From contig NZ_JABFFR010000025.1 in NCBI RefSeq assembly GCF_013423485.1, forward strand, positions 124,001 through 188,000: DNA of 64,000 bases. The letters run 5' to 3'. A program made the translations under genes and the position numbers. Shown here piece by piece: positions 15,138-23,569 of the stretch; positions within the stretch are counted from its first letter, which is position 1, and every line of letters begins with the position of its first letter. The notes beneath the pieces were generated by a model. The model saw only the letters and a program-made list of their open reading frames with translations. It had not been told where the DNA came from and did no database searches. The stretch comes from Azospirillum oleiclasticum. GTDB lineage: Bacteria; Pseudomonadota; Alphaproteobacteria; Azospirillales; Azospirillaceae.

Positions 15138-15974
15138 TCAGTCCGCGGCCCCGGTCTTCACGAACTTGTCGAGCCCGACCACCCGCTGCACCGCCCACAC
15201 GACGACCAGCGACAGCACCGTGACGATCGTCGAGATGGCTAGGATCGTCGGCTCGAAATCGAACTGCATGGAATGGAAGACCTCGACCGGGAAGGTCACC
15301 TGATGGCTGCCGGCGAGGAACACCGACATCGGGACTTCGCTGAACGAGATCATGAAGGCGTAGAGCGCACCGGCGAAGATGCCGGGCTTCAGCATGGGCA
15401 GCGTCACCTGCCACAGGGTGCCGAGACGGCTGGCGCCCAGCACCAGCGCCGCCTCCTCCACCGTCTGGTCGAAGCGCTGGAGCACCCCCACCAGCGTGCC
15501 CACCACATAGGGTGTGGCGGCGAAGACGTGGGCGATCACCATGCCGGTGAAGCTGCCCACCGCGTACCAGCCGGTGGCGGCCCCCAGCGCGTAATAGAGC
15601 TGGAGGAAGGCCACCCCCGACACCACGGCCGGGATCTGCATGGGCGCACGGAAGACGGCGAGGATCGCCGCCTTGCCAGGAATGTTGGAGCGCACGATGC
15701 CGATGGCCGCCGGGATGCCGATCAGGCAGCTCGCCAGCGTGCACAGCCCGGCGATGCGCAGGCTGTTCCACAGCGCGTCCCAGTAGCGGTCGGGGATGCG
15801 CCAGTAGGATTCCAGCGTGAACCGCTCGGGCGGGAACACGACATACGCCCGCTGCCCGTAGTCGAAGGAGGAGACGATCACGAACAGGATTGGGCCGAGC
15901 AGCACCGTGTAGGCGACGGCCAGGACCAGGGCCGCGGCGATGCGTTCGGGGGTGCGGTGATGGAGCTTCGCCAT
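15138..15974 (-). CDS. ABC transporter permease (PotC-like)
   Basis: 278-aa inner-membrane subunit with about six transmembrane segments. The EAA loop that docks on the ATPase reads EEAALVLGASRLGTLWQVTL. It starts at MAKLHHRTPERI, 5 bp after the preceding permease, and is followed 41 bp later by the binding protein. Together with the other permease it forms the heterodimeric channel. Confidence 0.92.
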   Translation of the reverse strand: MAKLHHRTPERIAAALVLAVAYTVLLGPILFVIVSSFDYGQRAYVVFPPERFTLESYWRIPDRYWDALWNSLRIAGLCTLASCLIGIPAAIGIVRSNIPGKAAILAVFRAPMQIPAVVSGVAFLQLYYALGAATGWYAVGSFTGMVIAHVFAATPYVVGTLVGVLQRFDQTVEEAALVLGASRLGTLWQVTLPMLKPGIFAGALYAFMISFSEVPMSVFLAGSHQVTFPVEVFHSMQFDFEPTILAISTIVTVLSLVVVWAVQRVVGLDKFVKTGAAD

Positions 15975-15979
15975 GGCCG

Positions 15980-16828
15980 TCACACCAGCATGCCGCGCCG
16001 GGCGCGCGCGAGCAGCGCCACCGAGCAGCCGTTGATCACGATGACCACGGTCAGCAGCAGCACCGCCAGCGCCGCCCCCAGACCGTAATTGGTCTCCAGC
16101 AGCACGGTGCGCTGGATCACCACCGGCAGCGTCAGCACCTTGCCGGCGCCGATCAGCGCGGTGGAGGAGAAGCCGCCCATGCTGACGTTGAAGATCATCA
16201 GCCCGCCGGCCGCCACGCCGGGCAGGCAGAGCGGCAGCACCACCTGCCGGAACACCTGCCAGCGCGAGGCGCCATGGACCTGCGCCGCCTCCTCCAGCGA
16301 GCGGGGGACGGTGACGATGACGCTGTAGAAGAGCAGGATGGCGAAGCCCAGCGTGTAGTACATCAGCCCCAGCACCACGCCCGGCAGGGTGCCGATGATG
16401 GTGATGGGCCGCTCGATCAGCCCCAGCGCCATCAGCGCCCCGTTCACCGGCCCGTTGCTGCTGAAGATCATCATCAGCCCCAACACCTTGATGACGATGG
16501 TGATGAAGGACGACACCACCACCGCCGACAGCAGGACGATCGACAGCCGCCCGTCGGTGCGCGCGATGACGTAGGCGACGGGGAAGGCGATCAGCAGCGT
16601 CAGCACCGTCGCCATGGCGGAGACCCCGATCGACAGCCCGAGCGACTGCACGAAATAGCTGTCGGTGAAGATCTCGATGAAATTGTGCAGCCCCACCGCC
16701 GGGTCGAACTGCCCCATGCCGAGGTCGCGGTGCAGGCTTCCCTTCAGGAAGATGATCTGCGACGCCAGCAGCAGCAGCACCGACAACGCCAGCGGCGGAA
16801 GCAGGACGATGTCCCAGCGGGCCTTCAT
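15980..16828 (-). CDS. ABC transporter permease (PotB-like)
   Basis: 282-aa inner-membrane subunit with six predicted transmembrane helices and the EAA motif EEAAQVHGASRWQVFRQVVL. The ATG start overlaps the stop of the Mo-hydroxylase large subunit as ATGA, which links transport and hydroxylation in one transcript and suggests the imported compound is the hydroxylase substrate. Confidence 0.92.
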   Translation of the reverse strand: MKARWDIVLLPPLALSVLLLLASQIIFLKGSLHRDLGMGQFDPAVGLHNFIEIFTDSYFVQSLGLSIGVSAMATVLTLLIAFPVAYVIARTDGRLSIVLLSAVVVSSFITIVIKVLGLMMIFSSNGPVNGALMALGLIERPITIIGTLPGVVLGLMYYTLGFAILLFYSVIVTVPRSLEEAAQVHGASRWQVFRQVVLPLCLPGVAAGGLMIFNVSMGGFSSTALIGAGKVLTLPVVIQRTVLLETNYGLGAALAVLLLTVVIVINGCSVALLARARRGMLV

Positions 16829-19203
16829 GGGGTGCCTCCCTCTCCATTCCGGGGCCCGGTCCGGAGCCCTGTTTGGAGCAATGTCTCGAGGATGCGCACG
16901 GGGGACAGCGGCGCCTCGGCGAAGCGCGCGCCGAACGGGGCGAGCGCGTCCTCCACCGCCGACACCACGGCCGCCGTCACCGGGATCACCCCGACCTCGC
17001 CGGCCCCCTTGACGCCCAGCGGGTTCAGCGGCGACGGGCTTTCCCGGTACAGAAGCTCGATGGGCGGGGCGTCGTGCGCGGTGGGCAGCAGGTAATCGGC
17101 GAAGGTGGTGGTCAACGGCTGCCCCTGCTCGTCGTGGCGGAACTCCTCCAGCAGCGCGTTGCCGATGCCGTGGACGATGCCGCCGGTCACCTGCCCGTCG
17201 ACGATCAGCGGGTTGATCCGCCGGCCGCAGTCGGTCACCGCCACATAGCGCAGGATGCGGACGCCGCCGGTCTCAACGTCCACCTCCACCTCGCAGGCGT
17301 GAAAGGCGTTGGCGTAGGCGAGCTGGTCGAAGCGGGCGTGCTCCACCGCCTCCAACCCCGCCGACACACCGTCGGGGAAGGCGTAGCCCGGCAGCCCGCG
17401 CAGCATCCCGGCGATGCGGGCGAGCGGCACCGCCATGCCCGGCACCCCGTCCACCTCGACCATGCCGTCGCGGATGACGAGGTCGGCGGCTGCGGCCTCC
17501 AGCAGGCCGGAGGCGACGGCCAACGCCTTCTCCCGCACCGCGCGGGCCGCCATCAGGACTGAGGAGCCGGCGGTCACGGTCTGCCGGCTGGCGTAGCCGC
17601 CATGGCCCAGAGACACGAAGCCGGTGTCCCCGGCGATCACATCCACCCGCTCCACCGGCACGCCCAGCGTGTCCGCCGCGATCTGCGCCAGCGCGGTCTT
17701 CAGCCCCTGGCCCATGGCCAGCGCGCCGGTGTAGACCGACACCCGACCATCCGGCATGACGCGCACCAGACCGGATTCGAAGGGGCCGCGCCCCGTGCCC
17801 TTCACCGCATGCGCGATGCCGAGACCGATGTGGCGCCCGGCGGCGCGCGCCGCCGCCTGCCGCGCGCCGAAGCCGTCGTAGCCGATGGCCTCCAGCCCCA
17901 TCGCCTGACAGGCGGGATAATCGCCGCTGTCGTAGGCGATGGGTGCGCCGGCGCGGGTGCGCATCGGGGTGGGGTAGGGCATCTGGTCCGGCCGGATCAG
18001 GTTGCGCCGCCGGATCTCGGCGCGGTCCAGCCCCAGCCGCTCCGCCGCCCGGTCCATCAGCCGTTCCATGACGAAGCAGCCTTGCGGGTAGCCCGCCCCG
18101 CGCACGGGGATGACCGGGACGAGGTTGGTGCGCACCACCGCCACGTCCATGTCGTAGGCCGGCAGCGCGTAGGGGCCGGGCAGCGAGGTGGCGCTGTTGA
18201 ACGGCACGTTGACGCTGTGCGGGGCGTAGGCGCCCTGGTCGTGCACCAGCGTGCCCCGCACCGCCAGCAGCCGGCCGTCCCCATCCAGCGCCATCTCCAC
18301 CGACCAATGCTGGTCGCGCTCCTGGATGGCGCTGACGAAATGCTCCTGCCGGTCCTCGATCCATTTGACGGTGGCGTCGAGCGCCCTGGCCGCCGCGGCG
18401 ACCGCGACCTCCTCCGGGTAGACGAGGTATTTGGTGCCGAAGCCGCCGCCGACATCCGGCGTCACCACCCGCACCCGGTCCTCCGGCAACGACAGCCGTT
18501 CGGCCAGAGTGTGGCGCAGCTCGTGCGGCATCTGGGTGGAGGACCAGACCGTCAGCTCGCCGCTCTCCGAACAGTGACGGGCGACGACGCCGCGCGTCTC
18601 CATCGGGCTGCCGCCGCCCCGGTGCAGGCGAAAGCGTTCGGCCACCACGGCGTGCGCGCCGGCGAAGGCGGCGTCCACCTCGCCGAAGGCCACGCGGAAG
18701 CGCTTGAACAGGTTGCCGTCGGCCGTCGAACAGGCGCGTTCCGCACCGGCGTCGAGGGCGGCGCGCGGGTCGGTCACCGCCGGCAGCGGCTCGTACTCGA
18801 CCACCACCCGCTCCGCAGCGTCCTCAGCAACCCGGCGGGAGGAGGCGACCACGATGACGACCGGCTCTCCCACATGCAGCGCCTCGTCGCGGACCAGGGC
18901 GAAGGGCATCACCTCCGGCGGAAGCTGCCCCTCGGGAAAGGCGATGGGCAGGCGCAGGTCGGTCAGCAGCGGCGTCAGGTCGGCGGCGGTCAGCACCGCG
19001 GCCACGCCGGGCAGGGCGCGGGCGTCCGCCGTGTCGATGCCCAGCACGCGGGCGTGGGCGTAGGGGCTGCGCACGAAGGCGGCGTGCAGCGTGCCCGGAA
19101 GCCGCAGATCGTCCACGAAACGCCCGGCACCTCGCAGCAGCGCCGGATCCTCGATGCGCGGGACGCGGGTGCCCAGGGTGGCGGTCATGACGGTGGCGGT
19201 CAT
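16825..19203 (-). CDS. Molybdenum hydroxylase large subunit (xanthine dehydrogenase/CoxL family)
   Basis: 792-aa molybdopterin-cytosine-dinucleotide-binding subunit. It begins GTRVPRIEDPALLRGAGRF, has the expected pterin-binding glycine-rich segments (PDVGGGFGTKYLVYPEE, RGAGYPQGCFVMERLMD, GHGGYASRQTVTAGSS) and the catalytic Glu in VKGAGEVGVIPVTAAVVSA. It lacks the Cys loop that marks CO dehydrogenase, so it is a hydroxylase acting on a heterocycle or aldehyde. Start 19203 overlaps the 2Fe-2S subunit as ATGA. Three separate subunits, in the order FAD, 2Fe-2S and Mo, match many bacterial N-heterocycle dehydrogenases, including uracil/thymine dehydrogenase. Confidence 0.92.
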   Translation of the reverse strand: MTATVMTATLGTRVPRIEDPALLRGAGRFVDDLRLPGTLHAAFVRSPYAHARVLGIDTADARALPGVAAVLTAADLTPLLTDLRLPIAFPEGQLPPEVMPFALVRDEALHVGEPVVIVVASSRRVAEDAAERVVVEYEPLPAVTDPRAALDAGAERACSTADGNLFKRFRVAFGEVDAAFAGAHAVVAERFRLHRGGGSPMETRGVVARHCSESGELTVWSSTQMPHELRHTLAERLSLPEDRVRVVTPDVGGGFGTKYLVYPEEVAVAAAARALDATVKWIEDRQEHFVSAIQERDQHWSVEMALDGDGRLLAVRGTLVHDQGAYAPHSVNVPFNSATSLPGPYALPAYDMDVAVVRTNLVPVIPVRGAGYPQGCFVMERLMDRAAERLGLDRAEIRRRNLIRPDQMPYPTPMRTRAGAPIAYDSGDYPACQAMGLEAIGYDGFGARQAAARAAGRHIGLGIAHAVKGTGRGPFESGLVRVMPDGRVSVYTGALAMGQGLKTALAQIAADTLGVPVERVDVIAGDTGFVSLGHGGYASRQTVTAGSSVLMAARAVREKALAVASGLLEAAAADLVIRDGMVEVDGVPGMAVPLARIAGMLRGLPGYAFPDGVSAGLEAVEHARFDQLAYANAFHACEVEVDVETGGVRILRYVAVTDCGRRINPLIVDGQVTGGIVHGIGNALLEEFRHDEQGQPLTTTFADYLLPTAHDAPPIELLYRESPSPLNPLGVKGAGEVGVIPVTAAVVSAVEDALAPFGARFAEAPLSPVRILETLLQTGLRTGPRNGEGGTP

Positions 19204-19691
19204 GGCGCAGCCTCCGCGGCCAGGACCGTCGCGGCGTCGAGCGCCGCCGCAACGATCGGCTGGTAGCCGGTGCAGCGGCAGAGGTTGCCGGACAACGCGT
19301 CGCGCACCGCTGCCTCGGTCGGACAGGGGTCGGCGCGCAGCAACTCCACCAGCGTCATCAGCACGCCGGGCGTGCAGAAGCCGCATTGCAGGGCGTGGTG
19401 ACGGCGGAACGCCTCCTGGAGCGGGTGCAGCGCGGATCCCCGCGCCAGCCCCTCCACCGTCTCGACCGCAGTGCCCTCCGCCTGCACGGCGAAGAGCAGG
19501 CAGGAGCGCACCGCGGTGCCGTCCACCAGCACGGTGCAGGAACCGCAGACCCCATGTTCGCACCCCACATGGGTGCCGGTCAGGCCGAGATCCTGGCGCA
19601 GCGCGTCGGCCAGCGAGACGCGCGGCTCGACGGTGAGCGTCACCTCCCGTCCGTTGACCGTCATGGATATGGCGCGGGGATCGCCGGTCAT
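19200..19691 (-). CDS. Molybdenum hydroxylase small subunit, 2x[2Fe-2S]
   Basis: 163-aa iron-sulfur subunit that passes electrons from Mo to FAD. The plant-type cluster ligands are in GCEHGVCGSCTVLVDG and the downstream RSC; the second cluster ligands are CGFCTPG and CRCTGYQP. The length is typical of CoxS-like subunits. It overlaps both neighbours by 4 nt (ATGA at 19200-19203 and 19688-19691). Confidence 0.94.
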   Translation of the reverse strand: MTGDPRAISMTVNGREVTLTVEPRVSLADALRQDLGLTGTHVGCEHGVCGSCTVLVDGTAVRSCLLFAVQAEGTAVETVEGLARGSALHPLQEAFRRHHALQCGFCTPGVLMTLVELLRADPCPTEAAVRDALSGNLCRCTGYQPIVAAALDAATVLAAEAAP

Positions 19692-20566
19692 GCGGCAACC
19701 CTCTTGCGGTCGGCGCGCCCCACGGCGGCGGTCAGCGCCCGCTTCGCCATGGCGGTGGCGAGGCGCGCGCGGTACCAGAGCGGCGCCTGCGGGTCCTCCA
19801 GCGTGACGCAGGGGCCGGCCAGGGCGGCGGCCTCGGCAATCAGTGTGGTGTCAGGGGTGCGGCCCATCAGCATGGCCTCCGCTTCCGTCACGCGCAGCGG
19901 GGTCGCGGCCACCGCGCCGAGCACGAGGCGCACGGCGTCGACCCGCCCGGCCCCGTCCAACGCGACCAGGGCGGCAGCCGAGGCCATGGCGAAGTCGCCG
20001 GGCCGCCGCGCGAACTCGGCGAAGCCGGCGCCATGGCCCTCGGGCCACGCGGCAAGCTCCACCGCCACCAGCATCTCGTCGGGCTCCAAACCCGTGGTCA
20101 TCATGCCCAGCGCGAACTCCTCCATGGCAAGACGGCGGGTGCCGCGCGCGCTGGCGGCAACCAGCCGCGCGTCCAGCGCCAGCGCCGCCGCCGGGATTTC
20201 CGCCGCCGGGTCGAGGTGGCAGAGGCTGCCGCCGACGGTGCCGCGGTTGCGGGTGACGGGGTGGCCGATCTGCGCGACCGCCTCGGCCAGCAGGGGCAGG
20301 CGGCGGCGGACGACGGGAGAGGCTTCCAGCGCCCGCTGGCGCACCATGGCGCCGAGCGTCACCCGGTCCGCCCCTTCCTCGATGCGGTCGAGCCCGTCCA
20401 CACGGTTGATGTCGATGAGGGTGGCGGGTGCCGCGAGCCGCATGTTCAGCATCGGCACCAGCGACTGGCCGCCGGCCAGGATGCGGGCGTCCGGCTGCCC
20501 GGCCAGAAGGCCGAGCGCCTCGTCGAGCGAGGCGGGGCGGTGGTAATCGAACGGCGGCGCTTTCAT
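19688..20566 (-). CDS. Molybdenum hydroxylase medium subunit, FAD-binding
   Basis: 292-aa flavoprotein subunit of the CoxM type. FAD contacts are in ILAGGQSLVPMLNMRLAAP and GTVGGSLCHLDPAAEIPAA. It begins MKAPPFDYHRPASLDEAL, as the family does. It is the first gene of the 12-gene minus-strand operon that runs to 9081, and its promoter should lie in the 380-bp gap upstream. Confidence 0.94.
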   Translation of the reverse strand: MKAPPFDYHRPASLDEALGLLAGQPDARILAGGQSLVPMLNMRLAAPATLIDINRVDGLDRIEEGADRVTLGAMVRQRALEASPVVRRRLPLLAEAVAQIGHPVTRNRGTVGGSLCHLDPAAEIPAAALALDARLVAASARGTRRLAMEEFALGMMTTGLEPDEMLVAVELAAWPEGHGAGFAEFARRPGDFAMASAAALVALDGAGRVDAVRLVLGAVAATPLRVTEAEAMLMGRTPDTTLIAEAAALAGPCVTLEDPQAPLWYRARLATAMAKRALTAAVGRADRKRVAA

Positions 20567-20736
20567 GGGTGGAAAGGCTCCGGTTCCGCGTCGGGTGTGG
20601 CGTCCGTCGACCTGTGCGGCAAAACGACGCGCCGATCATCCCTTCGCAGAATCCGTGCCAACCCCTGCGGATCACCCCCGTCGGGCTCGCCCGTCAGGGC
20701 ATCCCGTTTGCTAGCGGATTGATCGCGCAGAAAATT

Positions 20737-20752
20737 ATCGTACACGTGCGAT
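20737..20752. promoter_or_regulatory. Candidate GntR operator before the Mo-hydroxylase operon
   Basis: ATCGTACACGTGCGAT has 12 of 16 positions symmetric and is flanked by AT-rich arms (AAAATT and TTATT). FCD-GntR repressors bind short dyads of this kind. It lies about 170 bp before the first gene of the operon that contains the GntR gene at 9463-10164. The 20567-20952 gap holds no gene that I can support. Confidence 0.35.
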
Positions 20753-20919
20753 TTATTCGCTCCTCCCCGAACGGCACTTGATCCCGCATCAGTTGAAGAG
20801 CGTCACGCGTCCGGTCGTTCCCATAAAAGACGTGTTTTTGGGCACAGTGTCAGATGATGAGCAGCGTGATCATTGTCGATGCATAATGAATTACAGTGGC
20901 TGTACGGCTGTGATCAGGC

Positions 20920-20947
20920 TGCGGGGGCGGTTTTTGCAGCCCCCGCA
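20920..20947 (-). terminator. Hairpin after the GAF gene
   Basis: A perfect 9-bp GC stem (TGCGGGGGC/GCCCCCGCA) with a 10-nt loop begins 5 bp past the stop of the last gene of the 28.96-20.95 kb operon. There is no U tract, so it may act as a factor-dependent terminator or an mRNA end stabiliser. Confidence 0.5.
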
Positions 20948-20952
20948 CGCCA

Positions 20953-21567
20953 TCACCCGATGGTGTCCGGCTCCTGCCAGGGCGGCAGGCTGTCGGCCAG
21001 CCGGGCCAGGAAGTCCGGACCGCCCTGGGCCACCCACACAGCGGCGGCGAGGTCGGCGAAGTGGAGCAGCAGGTCGAGGTCGCCGCGGTCGTAGGTGTTC
21101 CGCGCCTGGGCCGCCACGTTGAACATGCCGAGCACCGTGCCCCGCCAGACCACCGGCGCGTAGAGGGCGGAGCCCATGCGCGCGGTGGAGAGGATCTGGC
21201 GGAACATGGTGTCCTGGTCGGTGTTCGGCAGCACCACCGCCTCGCCCGTGCGCACCACGTAGCCGGGGCGGCTGTCGCGCATGCTGATGCGCAGCCGGTG
21301 TTGTTCCGGCGGGAAGTCGTGCTCGGCGATCAGGATCAGGTGGTCGCGGGCGGGGGCGGCGAAGAAGATGCCGGACACGCCGAAATCCCGCTCCCCCGGC
21401 TTGAGGGCGCCCGGCCGCAGTCGCGCCTCCGGATCGCCCAGGCAGGCGCGGGCGGCCCGCGTCAGGGCCGACACCGCGCTTTCGGGATCGCCGGCCGAGC
21501 GGGCCTCCGCCGACGCCGTCAGCAGTGCCGCGAGCACCGAGGTCACATGGGAGAACTGGTCCTTCAC
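20953..21567 (-). CDS. GAF domain-containing protein
   Basis: 204-aa soluble protein. A GAF-like fold spans most of it: YVVRTGEAVVLPNTDQD, then SALYAPVVWRGTVLGMFNVA and YDRGDLDLLLHFADLAAAVWVA, the usual last strands and helix. There is no output domain, so it may be a stand-alone ligand sensor or a partner for another regulator. The start is a GTG that overlaps the PhyH stop as GTGA, so it is translationally coupled to that enzyme. It is the last gene of the operon with the barbiturase-like enzyme. The ligand is unknown. Confidence 0.8.
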   Translation of the reverse strand: MKDQFSHVTSVLAALLTASAEARSAGDPESAVSALTRAARACLGDPEARLRPGALKPGERDFGVSGIFFAAPARDHLILIAEHDFPPEQHRLRISMRDSRPGYVVRTGEAVVLPNTDQDTMFRQILSTARMGSALYAPVVWRGTVLGMFNVAAQARNTYDRGDLDLLLHFADLAAAVWVAQGGPDFLARLADSLPPWQEPDTIG

Positions 21568-22436
21568 GACGACGCCTCCTCGCCGAAATGCTTGAAGTGG
21601 CGTTTCGCGAAAGCCTTCTGGTTGTTGTAGATGGAACCCTTGTGCTCCGTCGGGTAGGGCAGCCGTACGAAGGAGCCGTCGAAGCCCACCACGTTGGTCG
21701 GCTCGCCGGAGACGAGGCGGCGGTTGTACTCGTCGTAGTCCACCCCGTAGAACAGCGGCCAGGCGTCGGCGGCGGCGTATTCGAAGAACAGGATGCGACG
21801 CTTGCGGGCGGACTCGTTCAGCGCCGAGCCGTGGATCGTCAGCGGGTGGTGGAAGGACACGGTGCCCGCCGGCCCGGTCAGCGGCACCGCGGCGTTCAGG
21901 TCCAGCGTCGCCGGGTCGATGGCGCCGACGAAGTAGCCGCCGTCGTGATGGTCCTTCAGCCCCCCCTTGTGGCTGCCGGGCAGCACCAGCATCGGCCCGT
22001 TGTCGAGCCCCACATCGTCCAGCATCACCGCGGCGATGGCGAGCGCCATGCGGCTGTGCGGGATGAAGGCCCAGTCCTGGTGCCATTCCAGCGGCGCGCC
22101 GTAGCGCGGCGCCTTCATGTTCACCTTGCTGTGGTGCAGACGGACGTTCGGTCCCAGCAGCCGGTTGACGACGGCGCGCATCGCCGGGTGCCGCGCCGTC
22201 TCCATATAGAGCGGGTCGACGTTGTGCGGCTTCTTGATGCGGCGGACGCGCGGATCGTCGGGGGTGTGCGAGTCCTCAAGGTCGAAGACGTCGTTCTCCA
22301 CCTCCACGCCGCGGGCGGACGCAACCACGCGGTCGGTGAGGTCGGACAGTGCGGCGACCTCCGCCGGGGACAGCAGCGCCTCGGCGACGCAACAGCCGCG
22401 CTGCTCGAAATCCTGGGCCAGTTGGTTGGTGTCCAT
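21564..22436 (-). CDS. Phytanoyl-CoA dioxygenase (PhyH) family protein
   Basis: 290-aa Fe(II)/2-oxoglutarate oxygenase. The metal triad is His119-x-Asp121 (EWHQDWAF) and His202 (HHPLTIHGSALN), with a following Arg in ESARKRRILFF. MDTNQLAQDFEQRG at 22436 is chosen as start because AAGGAGA lies 7 nt before it; an in-frame ATG at 22463 would overlap the upstream stop as ATGA but lacks a good site. It is encoded between the ring-opening amidohydrolase and the GAF protein. The substrate is probably an intermediate or side product of the same pathway. Confidence 0.88.
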   Translation of the reverse strand: MDTNQLAQDFEQRGCCVAEALLSPAEVAALSDLTDRVVASARGVEVENDVFDLEDSHTPDDPRVRRIKKPHNVDPLYMETARHPAMRAVVNRLLGPNVRLHHSKVNMKAPRYGAPLEWHQDWAFIPHSRMALAIAAVMLDDVGLDNGPMLVLPGSHKGGLKDHHDGGYFVGAIDPATLDLNAAVPLTGPAGTVSFHHPLTIHGSALNESARKRRILFFEYAAADAWPLFYGVDYDEYNRRLVSGEPTNVVGFDGSFVRLPYPTEHKGSIYNNQKAFAKRHFKHFGEEASS

Positions 22437-22459
22437 GGGTGTGTCTCCTTCCCTAACGT

Positions 22460-23569
22460 TCATTGGCGTTCGACGATGGCGGCGACCACGGCGCCGCCGG
22501 GCGGCCCCTGGTGCTCCGCCCCGCCGGACAGATAGACGTGCGTGTCGCCGGTGACCGCCCCCAGCACCCCGCTCATGAAGGCGCGGTAGTGGCGGACGGG
22601 GTGGATGTCGCTGTCGTCCAGCATCACGTGCTGCGCGCCGCGCAGCCGGTCGGTGGCGGGCGGCTCGCCCTTGACGATCAACCCGGCCAGCCGCAGCGGC
22701 CCCGCCGGTTCGGCCTGCCCGCCTGCCAGCGTCATGCCGAGCCGGCGCAGCAGGGCCGCCACAGCCGGGGCGTCGAGCGGGTCACGCATGGTGGTGCTGC
22801 CCACGCTCTGCGGCCCGGACCAGCCGCGCGCGTTGCCCAGCACGAGCACGCTGGCGCGGTCGTCGTCGATGCCGGCGGTGACGCAGGCGCGGCCGGTGAA
22901 CAGGTCGGGGCGGGCGGCGATGGCCGCCTCCGTCGCGTCCTCAACCCCCACGTCGCCCAGCGCCACGGCGACGCCCAGCGCGCTGGCGGCGCGCGAGCGG
23001 CCCTTGATGGTGCCGATGCTGGCCGCCGACAGGCCGGCGGCGCGGGCCGGGTCGTGGAAGTCACCCGGCATGGGGATCGGGCATTTCACCTGAACGAAGG
23101 CCACGTCGGCGGGATCGGTGATCCCCGCCTCCGCCATCGCCGCGCGCACCGCGTCCGCGGTGGCGGCGATCTGGGCGGCCCGGCCGATCGCCTCCGGCGC
23201 CAGCGGGACGGAGGCGGCGGTGGCCAGCGCCAGCGCCCGCTCGTCGCCCTCCGCCGCCGCGGAGGGCCCGGCGCAGAAGACCAGCAGGTGCGGGGCGTTC
23301 ATCCCCTCGGTCCCGCCGGACAGGACGAAGAGCACGCGGGCCCGCACCTCCGCCGGCGCCACGCCGAGCCGGCGCGCCAGCTCGCCGGCCACGGTCACGG
23401 TCGCGAACTCACGGGTATGGTCGTTGGTCAGGCCGTTGCCGGGCGTCTTGCCCATCACGGCGACGATGCGGGCCGGATCGATGGTGCCGGCGTCGATCAG
23501 GGCGGCCAGCGCGCCGCAATCGCCCGGATCGGGCATCGGGACACGGTGCACCCGTGCTGTGCGGGTCAT
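22460..23569 (-). CDS. Ring-opening amidohydrolase (cyanuric acid hydrolase/barbiturase family)
   Basis: 369-aa member of the small AtzD/TrzD/barbiturase family, which hydrolytically opens cyanuric acid or barbituric acid rings. The fold has three repeats, each with a Ser-Lys pair. Here Lys41 and Ser84 (MGKTPGNGLTND, VLSGGTEGMNAPH), Lys162 (QVKCPIPMP) with a Ser near 240, and Lys300 with Ser348 (VKGEP, YLSGGAEHQGPPGG) are visible; numbering is close to AtzD. Sequence alone does not separate cyanurate from barbiturate hydrolysis. ATGA overlap with the deaminase-type amidohydrolase upstream suggests consecutive steps. Confidence 0.9.
   Translation of the reverse strand: MTRTARVHRVPMPDPGDCGALAALIDAGTIDPARIVAVMGKTPGNGLTNDHTREFATVTVAGELARRLGVAPAEVRARVLFVLSGGTEGMNAPHLLVFCAGPSAAAEGDERALALATAASVPLAPEAIGRAAQIAATADAVRAAMAEAGITDPADVAFVQVKCPIPMPGDFHDPARAAGLSAASIGTIKGRSRAASALGVAVALGDVGVEDATEAAIAARPDLFTGRACVTAGIDDDRASVLVLGNARGWSGPQSVGSTTMRDPLDAPAVAALLRRLGMTLAGGQAEPAGPLRLAGLIVKGEPPATDRLRGAQHVMLDDSDIHPVRHYRAFMSGVLGAVTGDTHVYLSGGAEHQGPPGGAVVAAIVERQ

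Noticed and set aside
16825..19203. Aerobic CO dehydrogenase assignment for the CoxL-like subunit
   Set aside because: The Cys-containing active-site loop of true CO dehydrogenases is not present; the context favours a heterocycle hydroxylase.
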